Shown: positions 34,406 through 43,759 of the stretch, piece by piece | How the letters are laid out: each line of letters starts with the position of its first letter | How positions within the stretch are numbered: position 1 is the stretch's first letter | Source of the DNA: an uncultured Pelagibacteraceae bacterium | GTDB lineage: Bacteria; Pseudomonadota; Alphaproteobacteria; Pelagibacterales; Pelagibacteraceae | Reading direction: 5' to 3' | DNA: 64,000 nucleotides | Assembly: GCA_902573835.1 (NCBI GenBank) | Contig: CACGKZ010000004.1 | Span: 1-64,000 of the forward strand | Notes under the pieces: generated by a model | Database searches by the model: none | The model's input: only the letters and a program-made list of their open reading frames with translations | Told to the model about the DNA's origin: nothing | Position numbers and translations under genes: made by a program

Positions 34406-34627
34406 CTATTTTTTTCTTAAATTGCTAAATTTTTTATTATAACGGCTGACTCTGCCTTTATCTAAAATTTTTTGTGATCCCCCAGTCCATGCGAAATGAG
34501 ACTTTGGATCAATATCTAATTTTAGTGTATCGTTTTCTTTACCCCACGTTGACATAGTTTCAAATTTAGTACCATCTGTCATTACTACATTTATCTTATG
34601 GTAGTTGGGGTGTATGTTTTTTTTCAT
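34406..34627 (-). CDS. rpmE: Ribosomal protein L31
   Basis: [19 protein letters not shown] and the later [14 protein letters not shown] and [10 protein letters not shown] are typical of L31. It has 73 residues and lacks the zinc-binding cysteines, as usual for alphaproteobacterial forms. It belongs to the large 50S subunit. The short gap to the DUF1013 gene implies cotranscription. Confidence 0.95.
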   Translation of the reverse strand: MKKNIHPNYHKINVVMTDGTKFETMSTWGKENDTLKLDIDPKSHFAWTGGSQKILDKGRVSRYNKKFSNLRKK

Positions 34628-34648
34628 GATCGACTAATATAGTATAAA

Positions 34649-35458
34649 TTAATTTTTCTCAATATTTTTTTTTTTAATTAAATCTAACAATTCTTTATGA
34701 ATAAGTGAATTTGTGGCTACTAAATTCCTTTTTTTACTTTCATCTACCTCTTCGTCTAAAAAATCAACAAACCCACCAGCCTCTTTAACAATGACAGTTC
34801 CTGCTGCTACATCCCAGTAACTTAATTCTCTTTGCCAAAACCCATCAAATCTTCCACATGCTACACTAGCCATATCTAAAGAGGCACTTCCGTACTTTCT
34901 AATTGGAGTTTCTACCTCGTTTGAAATATTTATAAATTCTTCAAAAATTTCATTTTTAATTTTACTACTACTTCTTGGACCACCTGTTCCTAACAATGAA
35001 CTTCTTAAATTTTTTTTCTTTGATACTCTTATCCTTGAATTATTTAAAAAAGCACCATTACCAGTTTCAGCGAAAAAAAGTTCATTTTTTATTGGGTCAT
35101 AGATTATACCATTTTTAATTTGGTTATCTTCCTCGTAACCAATTGAAATAGCAAACTGTGGTATTGCGTTTAGAAAATTACTGGTCCCATCTATTGGATC
35201 TATAATCCATCTATTAGTTTTATTTTTTTCATTAATTTTTCCTATTTCTTCACTTAAAATTCCATGATTGGGATATGCTTTTAGTATTTCTTCAATTATA
35301 ATTTTCTCAGTTCTTTTGTCTGCCGATGATACAAAATCTCCTGGTCCCTTTGATGATACCTGGAGATTTTCTACTTCTCCAAAATCTCTAATTAAAGACT
35401 TAGACGCTTTCATGCATGCTTTATACATAATATTTAATTTAGGTGAACTAATTCTCAT
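34649..35458 (-). CDS. suhB: Inositol monophosphatase family protein
   Basis: The metal-binding motifs are WIIDPIDGTSNFLN and WDVAAGTVIVKEAGG, and SEEIG carries the first Glu. Members hydrolyse inositol or other sugar phosphates, and SuhB also acts in ribosomal RNA maturation in enterobacteria. Length 269 is typical. It lies one base downstream of efp, so they are probably cotranscribed. Confidence 0.93.
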   Translation of the reverse strand: MRISSPKLNIMYKACMKASKSLIRDFGEVENLQVSSKGPGDFVSSADKRTEKIIIEEILKAYPNHGILSEEIGKINEKNKTNRWIIDPIDGTSNFLNAIPQFAISIGYEEDNQIKNGIIYDPIKNELFFAETGNGAFLNNSRIRVSKKKNLRSSLLGTGGPRSSSKIKNEIFEEFINISNEVETPIRKYGSASLDMASVACGRFDGFWQRELSYWDVAAGTVIVKEAGGFVDFLDEEVDESKKRNLVATNSLIHKELLDLIKKKNIEKN

Positions 35459-35459
35459 T

Positions 35460-36023
35460 TTAATTATTTTTTTTTACATACTCTAAGCTTCTCGAGTCTA
35501 TAATTATTTTGTCACCATTTTCTATAAATGGAGGCACGGTTATTGTTAAACCATTATCAAGTTTGGCAGGTTTGTAAGAAGAAGCTGCTGTTTGACCTTT
35601 AACGACCGCATCAGTTGTTTCCACCATACAGTTTATATTTTTTGGTAGTTCAATTGATAATGGTTTTTCTTCTAATAATGATATGGTCACTTCTAAATTT
35701 TCTTTTAACAACTTTACTTTTTCACCAATTAAATCATTAAGCATTGAAATTTGCTCAAAAGATACATTATCCATAAAGTAAGAACTTTTATCGTCTGAAT
35801 ATAAAAAGTTAAATTTTTTTTCATCTACTTCTGCTTTTTCTACATTTTCACTTGAGCGAAACCTTTCGTTTAATTTTGTCCCTTTTAGAACACTTTTTAA
35901 TTCAACTTGATTAAATGCTCCTCCTTTTCCAGGCTTTACATGTTGAGTCTTCAACACATTCCACAAATCATTTTTGTGCTCTATTATCATTCCAGGTTTA
36001 ATTTCATTCGCAGTTATTTTCAT
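35460..36023 (-). CDS. efp: Translation elongation factor P
   Basis: EF-P relieves ribosome stalling at polyproline. ANEIKPGMIIEHKNDLWNV at the N terminus and the KPGKGGAFNQVELK loop, which contains the modifiable lysine, are characteristic. The C-terminal SSYKPAKLDNGLTITVPPFI and the ending are typical OB-fold blocks. The 187-residue length is standard. It overlaps the end of suhB-side spacing by one base and its start overlaps the end of thiE by four. Confidence 0.95.
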   Translation of the reverse strand: MKITANEIKPGMIIEHKNDLWNVLKTQHVKPGKGGAFNQVELKSVLKGTKLNERFRSSENVEKAEVDEKKFNFLYSDDKSSYFMDNVSFEQISMLNDLIGEKVKLLKENLEVTISLLEEKPLSIELPKNINCMVETTDAVVKGQTAASSYKPAKLDNGLTITVPPFIENGDKIIIDSRSLEYVKKNN

Positions 36024-36622
36024 TTAAATTTTTTTATAGCTATTTCAGGTTTTAGTTTCGGGTTATCCCAAATAAAACTTGATATTGCAATATATTTAGC
36101 ACCTAATTTAATGAGTTTTTTAAAATTTAAATTATTAATACCTCCAATTACAACGATTGGACGTTTAATTTTTTTTTTTACTTCAATTATAATTTTTGCA
36201 TCAGCTTTTCGGGCTCTAGGTTTAAGTTTAGATTTAAAAAAAGAGCCGAAGGCAACATAGTTAGCCTTATATTTAACTGCTTTCTTAGCAAGTTCGATTG
36301 AATCATGGCAAGTGATACCTAAAATTTTATTTTTAAGCTTTTTTTTTGCTATTTTGATAGAGCCATCAAGTTGACCCATATGACAACCATCAGCTCGCGT
36401 TTTTGACACTAAATGATATTTGTCATTAATTATAAATTTGACTTTGTGTTTGTAGGTTATTTCGCGAATTTTTTTTGCTATTCTTAAAAAATTAATCTCT
36501 TTTATTTTTTTAAGCCTCAATTGGAAAAACTTTACATTTCCGAATGATAAAACTTTATCTAAATCATCGTAAAATTGTTTTTTAATCTCATTGGGTGAAA
36601 TCAAATATACTAGTTTTTTCAA
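36020..36622 (-). CDS. thiE: Thiamine phosphate synthase
   Basis: A (beta/alpha)8 enzyme that joins the pyrimidine and thiazole phosphates. FFQLRLKKIKE at the N terminus, IINDKYHL, GCHMGQLDGSI, ILGITCHDSIELAKKA, NYVAFGSFFKS and VVIGGIN are typical ThiE blocks. Length (200) is normal. It follows fba by five bases. Together with thiD at 54.5 kb it shows that part of the thiamine pathway is present. SAR11 is known to need an external pyrimidine precursor. Confidence 0.87.
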   Translation of the reverse strand: MKKLVYLISPNEIKKQFYDDLDKVLSFGNVKFFQLRLKKIKEINFLRIAKKIREITYKHKVKFIINDKYHLVSKTRADGCHMGQLDGSIKIAKKKLKNKILGITCHDSIELAKKAVKYKANYVAFGSFFKSKLKPRARKADAKIIIEVKKKIKRPIVVIGGINNLNFKKLIKLGAKYIAISSFIWDNPKLKPEIAIKKFK

Positions 36623-36627
36623 TATAA

Positions 36628-37644
36628 TTAAGCTGCTGACTCTTTCTCTAAACTTTCAGACCACTTTCCCTTCGAAGAAAGACCATTCATTTTAGCTCTA
36701 TGATTAAAGGCCCTTTGAATATTTTCTAAGTTTTCTTGATTTTTACCAAATTCATTTAAAGCGCTTGCTTGCAAACCTCTTCCATATGAAAAAGTGATTA
36801 AAAACTTAGTATCATTAATTTTATTTATTTCATTTAAATTCTTACTAGCTTCTATCTCTGATTGACCACCAGATAAAAAAGCTATGCCTGGCACATCAGT
36901 TGGCACATTTTTTTTAAGACAATCTAATGTTTTCCTAGCTATTTCTTCTGAACTTGCTTTTTTTTTACATTCTGATCCAGGTATAATCATATTAGGTTTA
37001 AGAACCGTTCCTTTTAATTCAATTTTATGAATCTCAAGCTCATTATAACACTCGTTAAGAACATCTGTTGTGACTTGATAACATTTTTCAATATCATGTG
37101 ATCCATCCATTAAAACTTCAGGTTCTATAATAGGTACCATTTTAGATTCTTGCACAAGCGCTGCATATCTTGCTAAAGCATGTGCGTTGGACTTTATAGA
37201 CTGTGATGAGGGATATTTATCGTTAATTTTATATACTGCTCTCCATTTAGTGAATCTTGCGCCTAAACTATAATATTCATTTAATCTCTCTCTTAAACCA
37301 TCCAAGCCTTCTGTAACTGTCTCATCACTGGAGCCTGCTAGAGGTTTAGCTCCTTTGTCAACTTTTATACCTGGTATAGCACCATGTTTTGAAATTAATT
37401 CTGGAACAGTTGGACCCAAAGTAGTTTTCTGTTTAATTGTTTCATCAAAAAGAATAACTCCCCCGATGTAATCCTTCATCCCACTTGAATTAAATAATGT
37501 TTGTCTAAAAATTAATCTATTTTTTTCTAAATTTTCTACGTTGATACTTTTAAATCTTTTCGCAATAGTGCCGGTGCTTTCGTCTGCAGCTAGTATACCT
37601 TTTCCTTTAGCACACATTTTTTTTGCTATATCTTCAATATTCAT
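36628..37644 (-). CDS. fba: Class I fructose-bisphosphate aldolase
   Basis: Class I aldolases use a lysine Schiff base instead of metal. The N-terminal GKGILAADESTGTIAKRF, the TKWRAVYKI segment, the IEPEVLMDG segment and ELKGTVLKPNMIIPG with the likely Schiff-base lysine are all present. FSYGRGLQASAL near the end is also typical. Length 338 is normal. It lies downstream of pgk and tkt on the same strand, forming a small carbon-metabolism operon. Confidence 0.94.
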   Translation of the reverse strand: MNIEDIAKKMCAKGKGILAADESTGTIAKRFKSINVENLEKNRLIFRQTLFNSSGMKDYIGGVILFDETIKQKTTLGPTVPELISKHGAIPGIKVDKGAKPLAGSSDETVTEGLDGLRERLNEYYSLGARFTKWRAVYKINDKYPSSQSIKSNAHALARYAALVQESKMVPIIEPEVLMDGSHDIEKCYQVTTDVLNECYNELEIHKIELKGTVLKPNMIIPGSECKKKASSEEIARKTLDCLKKNVPTDVPGIAFLSGGQSEIEASKNLNEINKINDTKFLITFSYGRGLQASALNEFGKNQENLENIQRAFNHRAKMNGLSSKGKWSESLEKESAA

Positions 37645-37653
37645 AATTGATTT

Positions 37654-38844
37654 TTATTTTAAAACTTCTATTCCAGGCAAGTTTTTTCCCTCAATATATT
37701 CTAAAAAAGCCCCTCCTGCTGTTGATAAGTGAGTAAAATTAACATCTAGCCCATTATTTTTAATAGAAGAAATAGTGTCCCCACCACCCACGATTGATAT
37801 TAAAGATTTCTTATTTGTATTTTCGGAAATTTTTTTTGCAATAGAAATAGTCCCGTTTGAAAAATTTTTATTTTCAAAGTATCCGGCGGGTCCATTCCAA
37901 AGCACTGTTTTTGAAATATCAATAATATTTCTAATATTGTTGATAGTTTGTGGACCTATATCCAAAATTATCTCATTATCGCTGATTGAATTTAAATCCT
38001 TAAACTTTGCCTCTCCATCCGCAGTATCTGAAATTGCAAAATCAAAGGGTGTTATAATTTCACAATTACTATTATTACTTTTATTGTAAATTTCTTCGAT
38101 TATTTTTTCTGAACCAGTCTCTACTAATGATTTTCCTACTTTGTTTCCTTTAAACTTAACAAAATTGTTTGCCATTGCACCTACTATAATTAAGTTGTCA
38201 ACTTTTTTTATTAAGGAGGTGATAACTCCAAGTTTAGTTGAGACTTTGGATCCACCAATAATACAAGTCGTTGGTCTTTTTTTATTTTTTAAAACCATAT
38301 CAATTGAATTAATTTCTTTCATAAATAATGGTCCAGCGTAAGAATTTTTTATGTGTTTGGTAATTTTATGTATAGATGTCTGTTTTCTATGAGCACAAGA
38401 AAAAGCATCGTTAATATAAACCTCACCCAAAGATGATAGATTTTTTGCAAAATTTTCATCATTTTTAATTTCGCCTTCGTTAAGCCTAATATTTTCGAAA
38501 AAAATCATTTCACCATTATTTATAAAATGAACTTTGTCTTTAGTTTTATTTGTAATTTTTTCTGAAAAAAAATATATCTTATTTTTGATTTTTTTTTCTA
38601 AATATTTAAATACAGGTTTCAAAGATAAATTTTTATCTTTGTATCCTCTGGGTCTTCCTAGGTGAGAAATTAATAATAATTTTGCCTCTCTTTTCAATAA
38701 ATTTTGTATAAAAGGTATGCTCAAATTTATTCTTGTATTATCTTGAATAATCTCATTGATAATAGGTACATTAAAATCAGATCGAAGTATTACTCTTTTA
38801 TTTTTGATATCAATATTTTCATTAAAACTTCTTATTTTTTCCAT
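37654..38844 (-). CDS. pgk: Phosphoglycerate kinase
   Basis: VILRSDFNVPI, LISHLGRPRG, FFENIRLNEGE, NDAFSCAHR, and the C-terminal GGGDTIS nucleotide loop with THLSTAGGAFLEYIEGK are textbook motifs. Length 396 is usual. The enzyme makes ATP in lower glycolysis or works in reverse for sugar synthesis. It is preceded by tkt (14-base gap) and followed by fba. Confidence 0.96.
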   Translation of the reverse strand: MEKIRSFNENIDIKNKRVILRSDFNVPIINEIIQDNTRINLSIPFIQNLLKREAKLLLISHLGRPRGYKDKNLSLKPVFKYLEKKIKNKIYFFSEKITNKTKDKVHFINNGEMIFFENIRLNEGEIKNDENFAKNLSSLGEVYINDAFSCAHRKQTSIHKITKHIKNSYAGPLFMKEINSIDMVLKNKKRPTTCIIGGSKVSTKLGVITSLIKKVDNLIIVGAMANNFVKFKGNKVGKSLVETGSEKIIEEIYNKSNNSNCEIITPFDFAISDTADGEAKFKDLNSISDNEIILDIGPQTINNIRNIIDISKTVLWNGPAGYFENKNFSNGTISIAKKISENTNKKSLISIVGGGDTISSIKNNGLDVNFTHLSTAGGAFLEYIEGKNLPGIEVLK

Positions 38845-38858
38845 AGTTTTAGAATTTA

Positions 38859-40841
38859 TTATTTTCTTAATTTTTTTTGAATTAGTGTAGCTATTTTATT
38901 AGATGTTAAATCCATTTCCTCATAAATTTCTTTATACGGTGCACTTTTTCCAAATTTATCAATTCCAACAGCAATGTCATCTTCTTTTAAATATTTATGC
39001 CAACAAATTATAGATCCTGCTTCTATTGAAACAATTAGTTGATCATTTTCTAGAATCTTATTTTTATAATCATTATCTTGTTGATCAAATAATTCTTGGC
39101 ATGGCATAGAGATAACTTTTGACTCAATACCCAATTCTTTTAAAAGTTGCTGCGTTTCAAGAGCAGTATGGACTTCTGATCCAGAGGCAACAATTGTTAC
39201 TTTGTTATCATGAGATGTAATATTAATTTCGTATGCACCTTTGAGACACTTATTATTTTTATCAGGATGATTACTAATGTAATTCAACTTCTGTCTTGAA
39301 AGTATAATCGCGCTTGGCCCTTTATCATTATTTAAAGAAGCCTGCCAACATTCTAAAGTTTCATTAATATCTGCTGGTCTGAAAACATTTAAATTAGGTA
39401 TTGCTCTTAAACCCGCTAATTGCTCTATAGGCTGGTGCGTTGGCCCATCTTCCCCTAAACCTATAGAATCGTGAGAGAATATATATATAACTCGTAATCC
39501 CATTAAAGCCGAGAGTCTAATTGATGGCTTGCAATAATCAGAAAAAATTAAAAATGTACCACCATAAGGTATCAGATTATGATACAGCGCAATTCCATTC
39601 ATAATTCCTGCCATACCGTGTTCTCTCACTCCAAAATGAATGTAATTACCTCCATAATTTTTAGAATTTAAAATTACTGAATTAGAAGTTTTTGTATTAT
39701 TAGACCCACTTAAATCTGCAGATCCACCAATTAAATTAGGTATTAAATTGTTTAAAGCCTCGATAACTTTCATAGAACATTGCCTAGTGGCCATTGTTGG
39801 TTTTTCTTTAAAGTATTTTTCCTTTTCTGAAATAATTAAATCATTTAATTGATTTTTAAAAATTGCATTATTGAGATTGTTAAAGTTTTCTTTAATTTCT
39901 TTTTTAGATTTGTTAAGTTCATTTAACCAATTTTTTTCGACAATTTCTCCTTTATCACCAATTTTTCTCCATTCTGTAAGAATTTTATTTGGTATCTCAA
40001 ATGGTGGATACGGCCATTTTAGTTTTTTTCTGACTAATTTTATTTCATCATCGCCTAAAGGTGAACCGTGAGAAGAGGACTTGCCAGATTTATTAGGTGA
40101 ACCATAACCAATTATAGTTTTACAAGAAATTAAGGTTGGCTTGGTAGACTTATGGGCTTTTTTAATTGCAGTATCAATTTGTTTTTCATTATGGCCGTTA
40201 ATTTCTATAAAATTCCAGCCATAAGACTCAAATCTTTTTTTGTAATTATCAGACACACTTAATGAAGTAGATCCATCAATTGAAATTTTATTATTGTCAA
40301 AAAAAACAATTAAATTTTTTAATTTTAAGTGACCAGCTAAACTCATTGACTCATGGCTTATTCCCTCCATTAAGTCCCCATCGCTTGCTATAACATAAGT
40401 TTTATTATTTATGATTTTTTGGCCAAATTTTTTTTTATAATTCTCTGACGCAATTGCCAAGCCTACAGCGTTAGCAAGTCCTTGTCCTAAAGGACCAGTA
40501 GTAGTTTCGATGCCAGAGCTATCGAAGTATTCCGGATGCCCAGCACAAATAGAATTTAATTGTCTAAAATTTTTTATATCCTCTAATTTTACTTTTTCAT
40601 AACCAGTCAAATAGAGCAATGAATATAAAAGCATTGACCCATGACCAGCAGATAAAATAAATCTGTCTCTATTTATCCAAGAGGGATTTTTTGGATTAAA
40701 CCTCAGGTGGAATTTAAATAGCACGGTCGCAACGTCTGCCATGCCCATAGGCATTCCAGGATGTCCTGAATTGGCTTTTTGAACTGCATCGATAGATAAA
40801 AATCTAATTGCGTTTGCTAATTGATTAACTTTTATTTTCAC
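38859..40841 (-). CDS. tkt: Transketolase
   Basis: The thiamine diphosphate site GDGDLMEGISHE (about residue 155) with FFDNNKISIDG, the N-terminal KANSGHPGMPMG, and the pyrimidine-domain blocks GEDGPTHQPIEQLA and RPADINET are all present. Length 660 is standard. It transfers two-carbon units in the pentose phosphate pathway. It heads the tkt-pgk-fba-thiE-efp-suhB run and is divergent from the DUF4164 gene 59 bases away. Confidence 0.96.
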   Translation of the reverse strand: MKIKVNQLANAIRFLSIDAVQKANSGHPGMPMGMADVATVLFKFHLRFNPKNPSWINRDRFILSAGHGSMLLYSLLYLTGYEKVKLEDIKNFRQLNSICAGHPEYFDSSGIETTTGPLGQGLANAVGLAIASENYKKKFGQKIINNKTYVIASDGDLMEGISHESMSLAGHLKLKNLIVFFDNNKISIDGSTSLSVSDNYKKRFESYGWNFIEINGHNEKQIDTAIKKAHKSTKPTLISCKTIIGYGSPNKSGKSSSHGSPLGDDEIKLVRKKLKWPYPPFEIPNKILTEWRKIGDKGEIVEKNWLNELNKSKKEIKENFNNLNNAIFKNQLNDLIISEKEKYFKEKPTMATRQCSMKVIEALNNLIPNLIGGSADLSGSNNTKTSNSVILNSKNYGGNYIHFGVREHGMAGIMNGIALYHNLIPYGGTFLIFSDYCKPSIRLSALMGLRVIYIFSHDSIGLGEDGPTHQPIEQLAGLRAIPNLNVFRPADINETLECWQASLNNDKGPSAIILSRQKLNYISNHPDKNNKCLKGAYEINITSHDNKVTIVASGSEVHTALETQQLLKELGIESKVISMPCQELFDQQDNDYKNKILENDQLIVSIEAGSIICWHKYLKEDDIAVGIDKFGKSAPYKEIYEEMDLTSNKIATLIQKKLRK

Positions 40842-40900
40842 TGTTAATTTACCTATATAGACTTAGAGTAAGTATATCAATATTATGATATATTAATACG

Positions 40901-41224
40901 ATGAAAAATTTTGAGAAGAAAGAAACAAATCTAAATCAGTTAATTGCTAAATTAGCAAATTTAAATAAGAGTTATTCACAGCACAGTTTTAATAATGAGT
41001 TTATCGAAAAAGAGAGGAACTCAATTAAATCTGAAAAAGAAGAGTTAGAAAAGAAAAATCAAGAAATTCTTAGAGAACACAAGTATTTAACTGAAAGAAT
41101 TAAAAAACTAGAACACGAACTAAAGTCAAAGAAAGAACTTGAGAAAAAATTTAACCGAGATATTAATGATTTAAATCAAGAAACTCAAAGTCTTGTCGAT
41201 GAAATTGAAAAATGGCAAATGTAA
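40901..41224 (+). CDS. DUF4164-like coiled-coil protein
   Basis: The 107-residue protein is almost fully charged coiled coil, rich in Lys and Glu with heptad spacing from about residue 40 to 105. In Alphaproteobacteria a small coiled-coil gene of this type sits directly before zapA. Here it overlaps zapA by 13 bases. A role in cell division with ZapA is possible but not shown. Confidence 0.72.
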   Translation: MKNFEKKETNLNQLIAKLANLNKSYSQHSFNNEFIEKERNSIKSEKEELEKKNQEILREHKYLTERIKKLEHELKSKKELEKKFNRDINDLNQETQSLVDEIEKWQM

Positions 41225-41658
41225 ATATAAAATTTAATGGCAAAGACTACCTTCTTTCATGTGATGATGGACAAGAAGAGTCCTTAAAAAAATTAACTTC
41301 ATTTTTGGATAAGAGATATTTTGAATTAAAAAAAAATTTAGGTAATATTGGTGAAAATAAACTTTTATTAATCACAGCAATAAAACTGATAGATGAACAC
41401 TTTGACCTAAGAGAAAGAGTAAAAAATCAAAAAGATAAACTAGATGAATTATCAAAAAAATTTATAGAATTAAAATCGTTGGCTATTAAATATAAGGATG
41501 TTAAAGAAGTAGAAATAAAAGATTTAACTAAAGAAATAGAGATTATAAAAAAAAGTATAGAAGAGGCTAATTCTATGTACGAAAAAATGTTGGACAGAAC
41601 GACTGAGTCTTTGGAAAAAATTATTGAAAATGCTGAAAATTCTTCTCATATTCAGTAA
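41212..41658 (+). CDS. zapA: Cell division protein ZapA
   Basis: The start VNIKFNGKDYLLSCDDGQEESLKKLTSFLDKR (residues about 3-34) is the ZapA globular head. LLLITAIKLIDEHFDLR leads into a long coiled coil. ZapA crosslinks FtsZ filaments at the division site. Length 148 is somewhat longer than the roughly 110 of E. coli, as usual in Alphaproteobacteria. It is followed by the formyltetrahydrofolate cyclo-ligase gene with a one-base overlap, leaving no room for the 6S RNA often found there. Confidence 0.88.
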   Translation: MANVNIKFNGKDYLLSCDDGQEESLKKLTSFLDKRYFELKKNLGNIGENKLLLITAIKLIDEHFDLRERVKNQKDKLDELSKKFIELKSLAIKYKDVKEVEIKDLTKEIEIIKKSIEEANSMYEKMLDRTTESLEKIIENAENSSHIQ

Positions 41659-42221
41659 TGAAAAATAAAGATCAATTAAGGAAAAAATTTTTAGCTTTAA
41701 GAAGGAAAAAATATTTTGAAGTTTCAACACATAAATTAAATAAATTAATTTATTATATCAAAAAGAAAAACAAAATTAAAAAAAATTTTTTTATAGGTAT
41801 ATACTATCCTTCAAATTATGAATTTAATATTCTTAAAATTGTAAGTAATTTTAAAAATTCAAAAGCGATATTTCTTTTACCTAAGCTACTAGAAGGCAAT
41901 TTGATGAAATTCGTTGAATGGAATGAGAAAGATGCATTATCAGTGAATAAATTTGGTATACCAGAACCTTTTGAAACTAAAAAAAAAAATCATTTACCCA
42001 ATGTTGTTCTTGTTCCATTGGTAGCATTTGATAATTATAAAAACAGACTTGGCTATGGCAAAGGTTTCTATGATCGATATTTGCATAAATTAATTAAGCT
42101 GAATAAAAAAATTGAAACTATTGGGATAGCATTTTCGTTTCAAAAATATAAAAAACTACCAACATCTAATTTTGATTTTATACTTAATAATATCTACACC
42201 GAGAAAGGATTTATCAAATGA
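41658..42221 (+). CDS. 5-formyltetrahydrofolate cyclo-ligase
   Basis: The hallmark GYGKGFYDRYL near residue 133 and NVVLVPLVAFDNYKNRLG are present. The N-terminal basic segment LRKKFLALRRKK is also typical. The enzyme converts 5-formyl-THF to 5,10-methenyl-THF with ATP. The order zapA then this gene is widely conserved. It overlaps the phosphoesterase gene by four bases. Confidence 0.92.
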   Translation: MKNKDQLRKKFLALRRKKYFEVSTHKLNKLIYYIKKKNKIKKNFFIGIYYPSNYEFNILKIVSNFKNSKAIFLLPKLLEGNLMKFVEWNEKDALSVNKFGIPEPFETKKKNHLPNVVLVPLVAFDNYKNRLGYGKGFYDRYLHKLIKLNKKIETIGIAFSFQKYKKLPTSNFDFILNNIYTEKGFIK

Positions 42222-43024
42222 AAATACTTTTATTAGGTGATGTGTGTGGGCCAGCGGGTATGAAAATAATCAAGCTTAAACTTAATGAAATTATTAAAGA
42301 AAAAAAAATTGATTTTACAATCGTGAATGGAGAAAATGCTGCAGACAACGGAAAAGGAATTACAAAAAAAAATTTTAATGATCTCATAAACTCTGGTGTT
42401 GACGTAATTACCTCAGGTAATCATATTTGGGATCAAAAGGAGATTTTAGAAATAATTGATATAGAGCAAAAGTTGATAAGACCAGCTAACTTACTAGATG
42501 GACAACCTGGAAGTGGTTACGGAATTTATGAAATCAAAAATAAAAAAATTGCAGTTATAAATTTAATTGGAAATGTATTTATGAAAAAAAGTCAGGATTT
42601 ATTTTCCTTTACAGAAAAAATAATAAAAAAGATAAAACTCAAGAAGGACGCAGACTTTATTATCATTGACATTCACGGAGAGATTACAAGTGAAAAAATG
42701 GCTTTAGGTCATCTCTTAGATGGTAAAGTTACAACAGTTGTTGGTACGCATACTCATGTCCCAACATCGGATACAAAAATTTTAAAAAATGGAACAGCAT
42801 ATCAAACAGATCTAGGTATGTGCGGCGATTATGATTCTGTAATTGGAATGAATAAAGAAAATTCGATTAAGAAATTTAAAAAAGATCCTTCCGCAGAAAA
42901 TCATTTTCCAGCTAATGGGGACGCTTCCATATGTGGTGTAATCGTTGATGCTGATGATAAAACTGGACTAGCAAGAAATATTAATCAAATAATTATCGGT
43001 GGAAATTTAAAACAAAAAATTTAA
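42218..43024 (+). CDS. TIGR00282-family metallophosphoesterase (YmdB-like)
   Basis: The metal site is spelled by LLLGDVCGPAG, NGENAADNGKG, SGNHIWDQKE and VGTHTHVPTSDTKIL. GTAYQTDLGMCGDYDSVIGM is the family signature. Length 268 is standard. In Bacillus the homologue YmdB hydrolyses cyclic nucleotides; the role in Alphaproteobacteria is unknown. It lies between fthC-like and yebC genes with no gap. Confidence 0.93.
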   Translation: MKILLLGDVCGPAGMKIIKLKLNEIIKEKKIDFTIVNGENAADNGKGITKKNFNDLINSGVDVITSGNHIWDQKEILEIIDIEQKLIRPANLLDGQPGSGYGIYEIKNKKIAVINLIGNVFMKKSQDLFSFTEKIIKKIKLKKDADFIIIDIHGEITSEKMALGHLLDGKVTTVVGTHTHVPTSDTKILKNGTAYQTDLGMCGDYDSVIGMNKENSIKKFKKDPSAENHFPANGDASICGVIVDADDKTGLARNINQIIIGGNLKQKI

Positions 43025-43741
43025 ATGGCTGGACATTCGCATTGGGCAGGTATCAAACATAAAAAAGGAAGACAAGATAAAGTACGATCTAAACTTTTTT
43101 CAAAATTATCTAGGGAAATTACTGTTGCAGCTAAACTAGGTGAAAAAGACCCTGATATGAATCCCAGACTGAGGTCAGCAATACAAGCTGCAAAGCAATC
43201 TAATATGCCAAAAGAAAATATTAATCGAGCAATAAGTAAATCTGAAACAAATTATGGAGAAAATTATGAAAGTTTAAGATATGAGGGATATGGTGCATTT
43301 AATACTGCATTAATAATCGAAACTTTAACTGATAATAAAAATAGAACTGCATCAACAATTAGGACAATTTTACAAAAAAATGGAGGGAGACTAGGTGAAA
43401 ATGGATCCACATCTCATCTTTTTTATAACTGTGGTGTAATTCGAATTAATAATAAGAATTTAAACAATGACGATGCTCTCGAATTAGCAGTCAATTCTGG
43501 CGCAAACGAATGTGAGAGCTCTAATGAATTTCACGAAATTATAAGTGATATGAAAGACTTTTATAAAGTTAAAAGCAAGATAGAAAATAAAATAAGTAAT
43601 TTTATGTACTCTGGTATAGAGTGGAGAGCTCATGATGTTTTAAAATTATCAAAGGAGCAAAAAGAAAAAGTAGTAGTTATGTTGGAAAGTTTAGACGAAA
43701 TTGATGACATTCAAAACATATTTATAAATTGTGAACTTTAA
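43025..43741 (+). CDS. yebC: YebC/PmpR family protein
   Basis: MAGHSHWAGIKHKKGRQD and KLFSKLSREITVAAKLG at the N terminus are unmistakable, and the DNKNRTASTIRTILQKNGG segment also fits. Members act as transcription regulators or as translation factors that help at proline runs. Length 238 is standard. It is followed by the ruvC-like gene, the usual neighbour. Confidence 0.95.
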   Translation: MAGHSHWAGIKHKKGRQDKVRSKLFSKLSREITVAAKLGEKDPDMNPRLRSAIQAAKQSNMPKENINRAISKSETNYGENYESLRYEGYGAFNTALIIETLTDNKNRTASTIRTILQKNGGRLGENGSTSHLFYNCGVIRINNKNLNNDDALELAVNSGANECESSNEFHEIISDMKDFYKVKSKIENKISNFMYSGIEWRAHDVLKLSKEQKEKVVVMLESLDEIDDIQNIFINCEL

Positions 43742-43759
43742 AAAAAATATAAATTAATA

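Noticed and set aside
41640-41670. 6S RNA between zapA and the formyltetrahydrofolate cyclo-ligase gene
   Set aside because: The two genes overlap by one base, so there is no room for it here.
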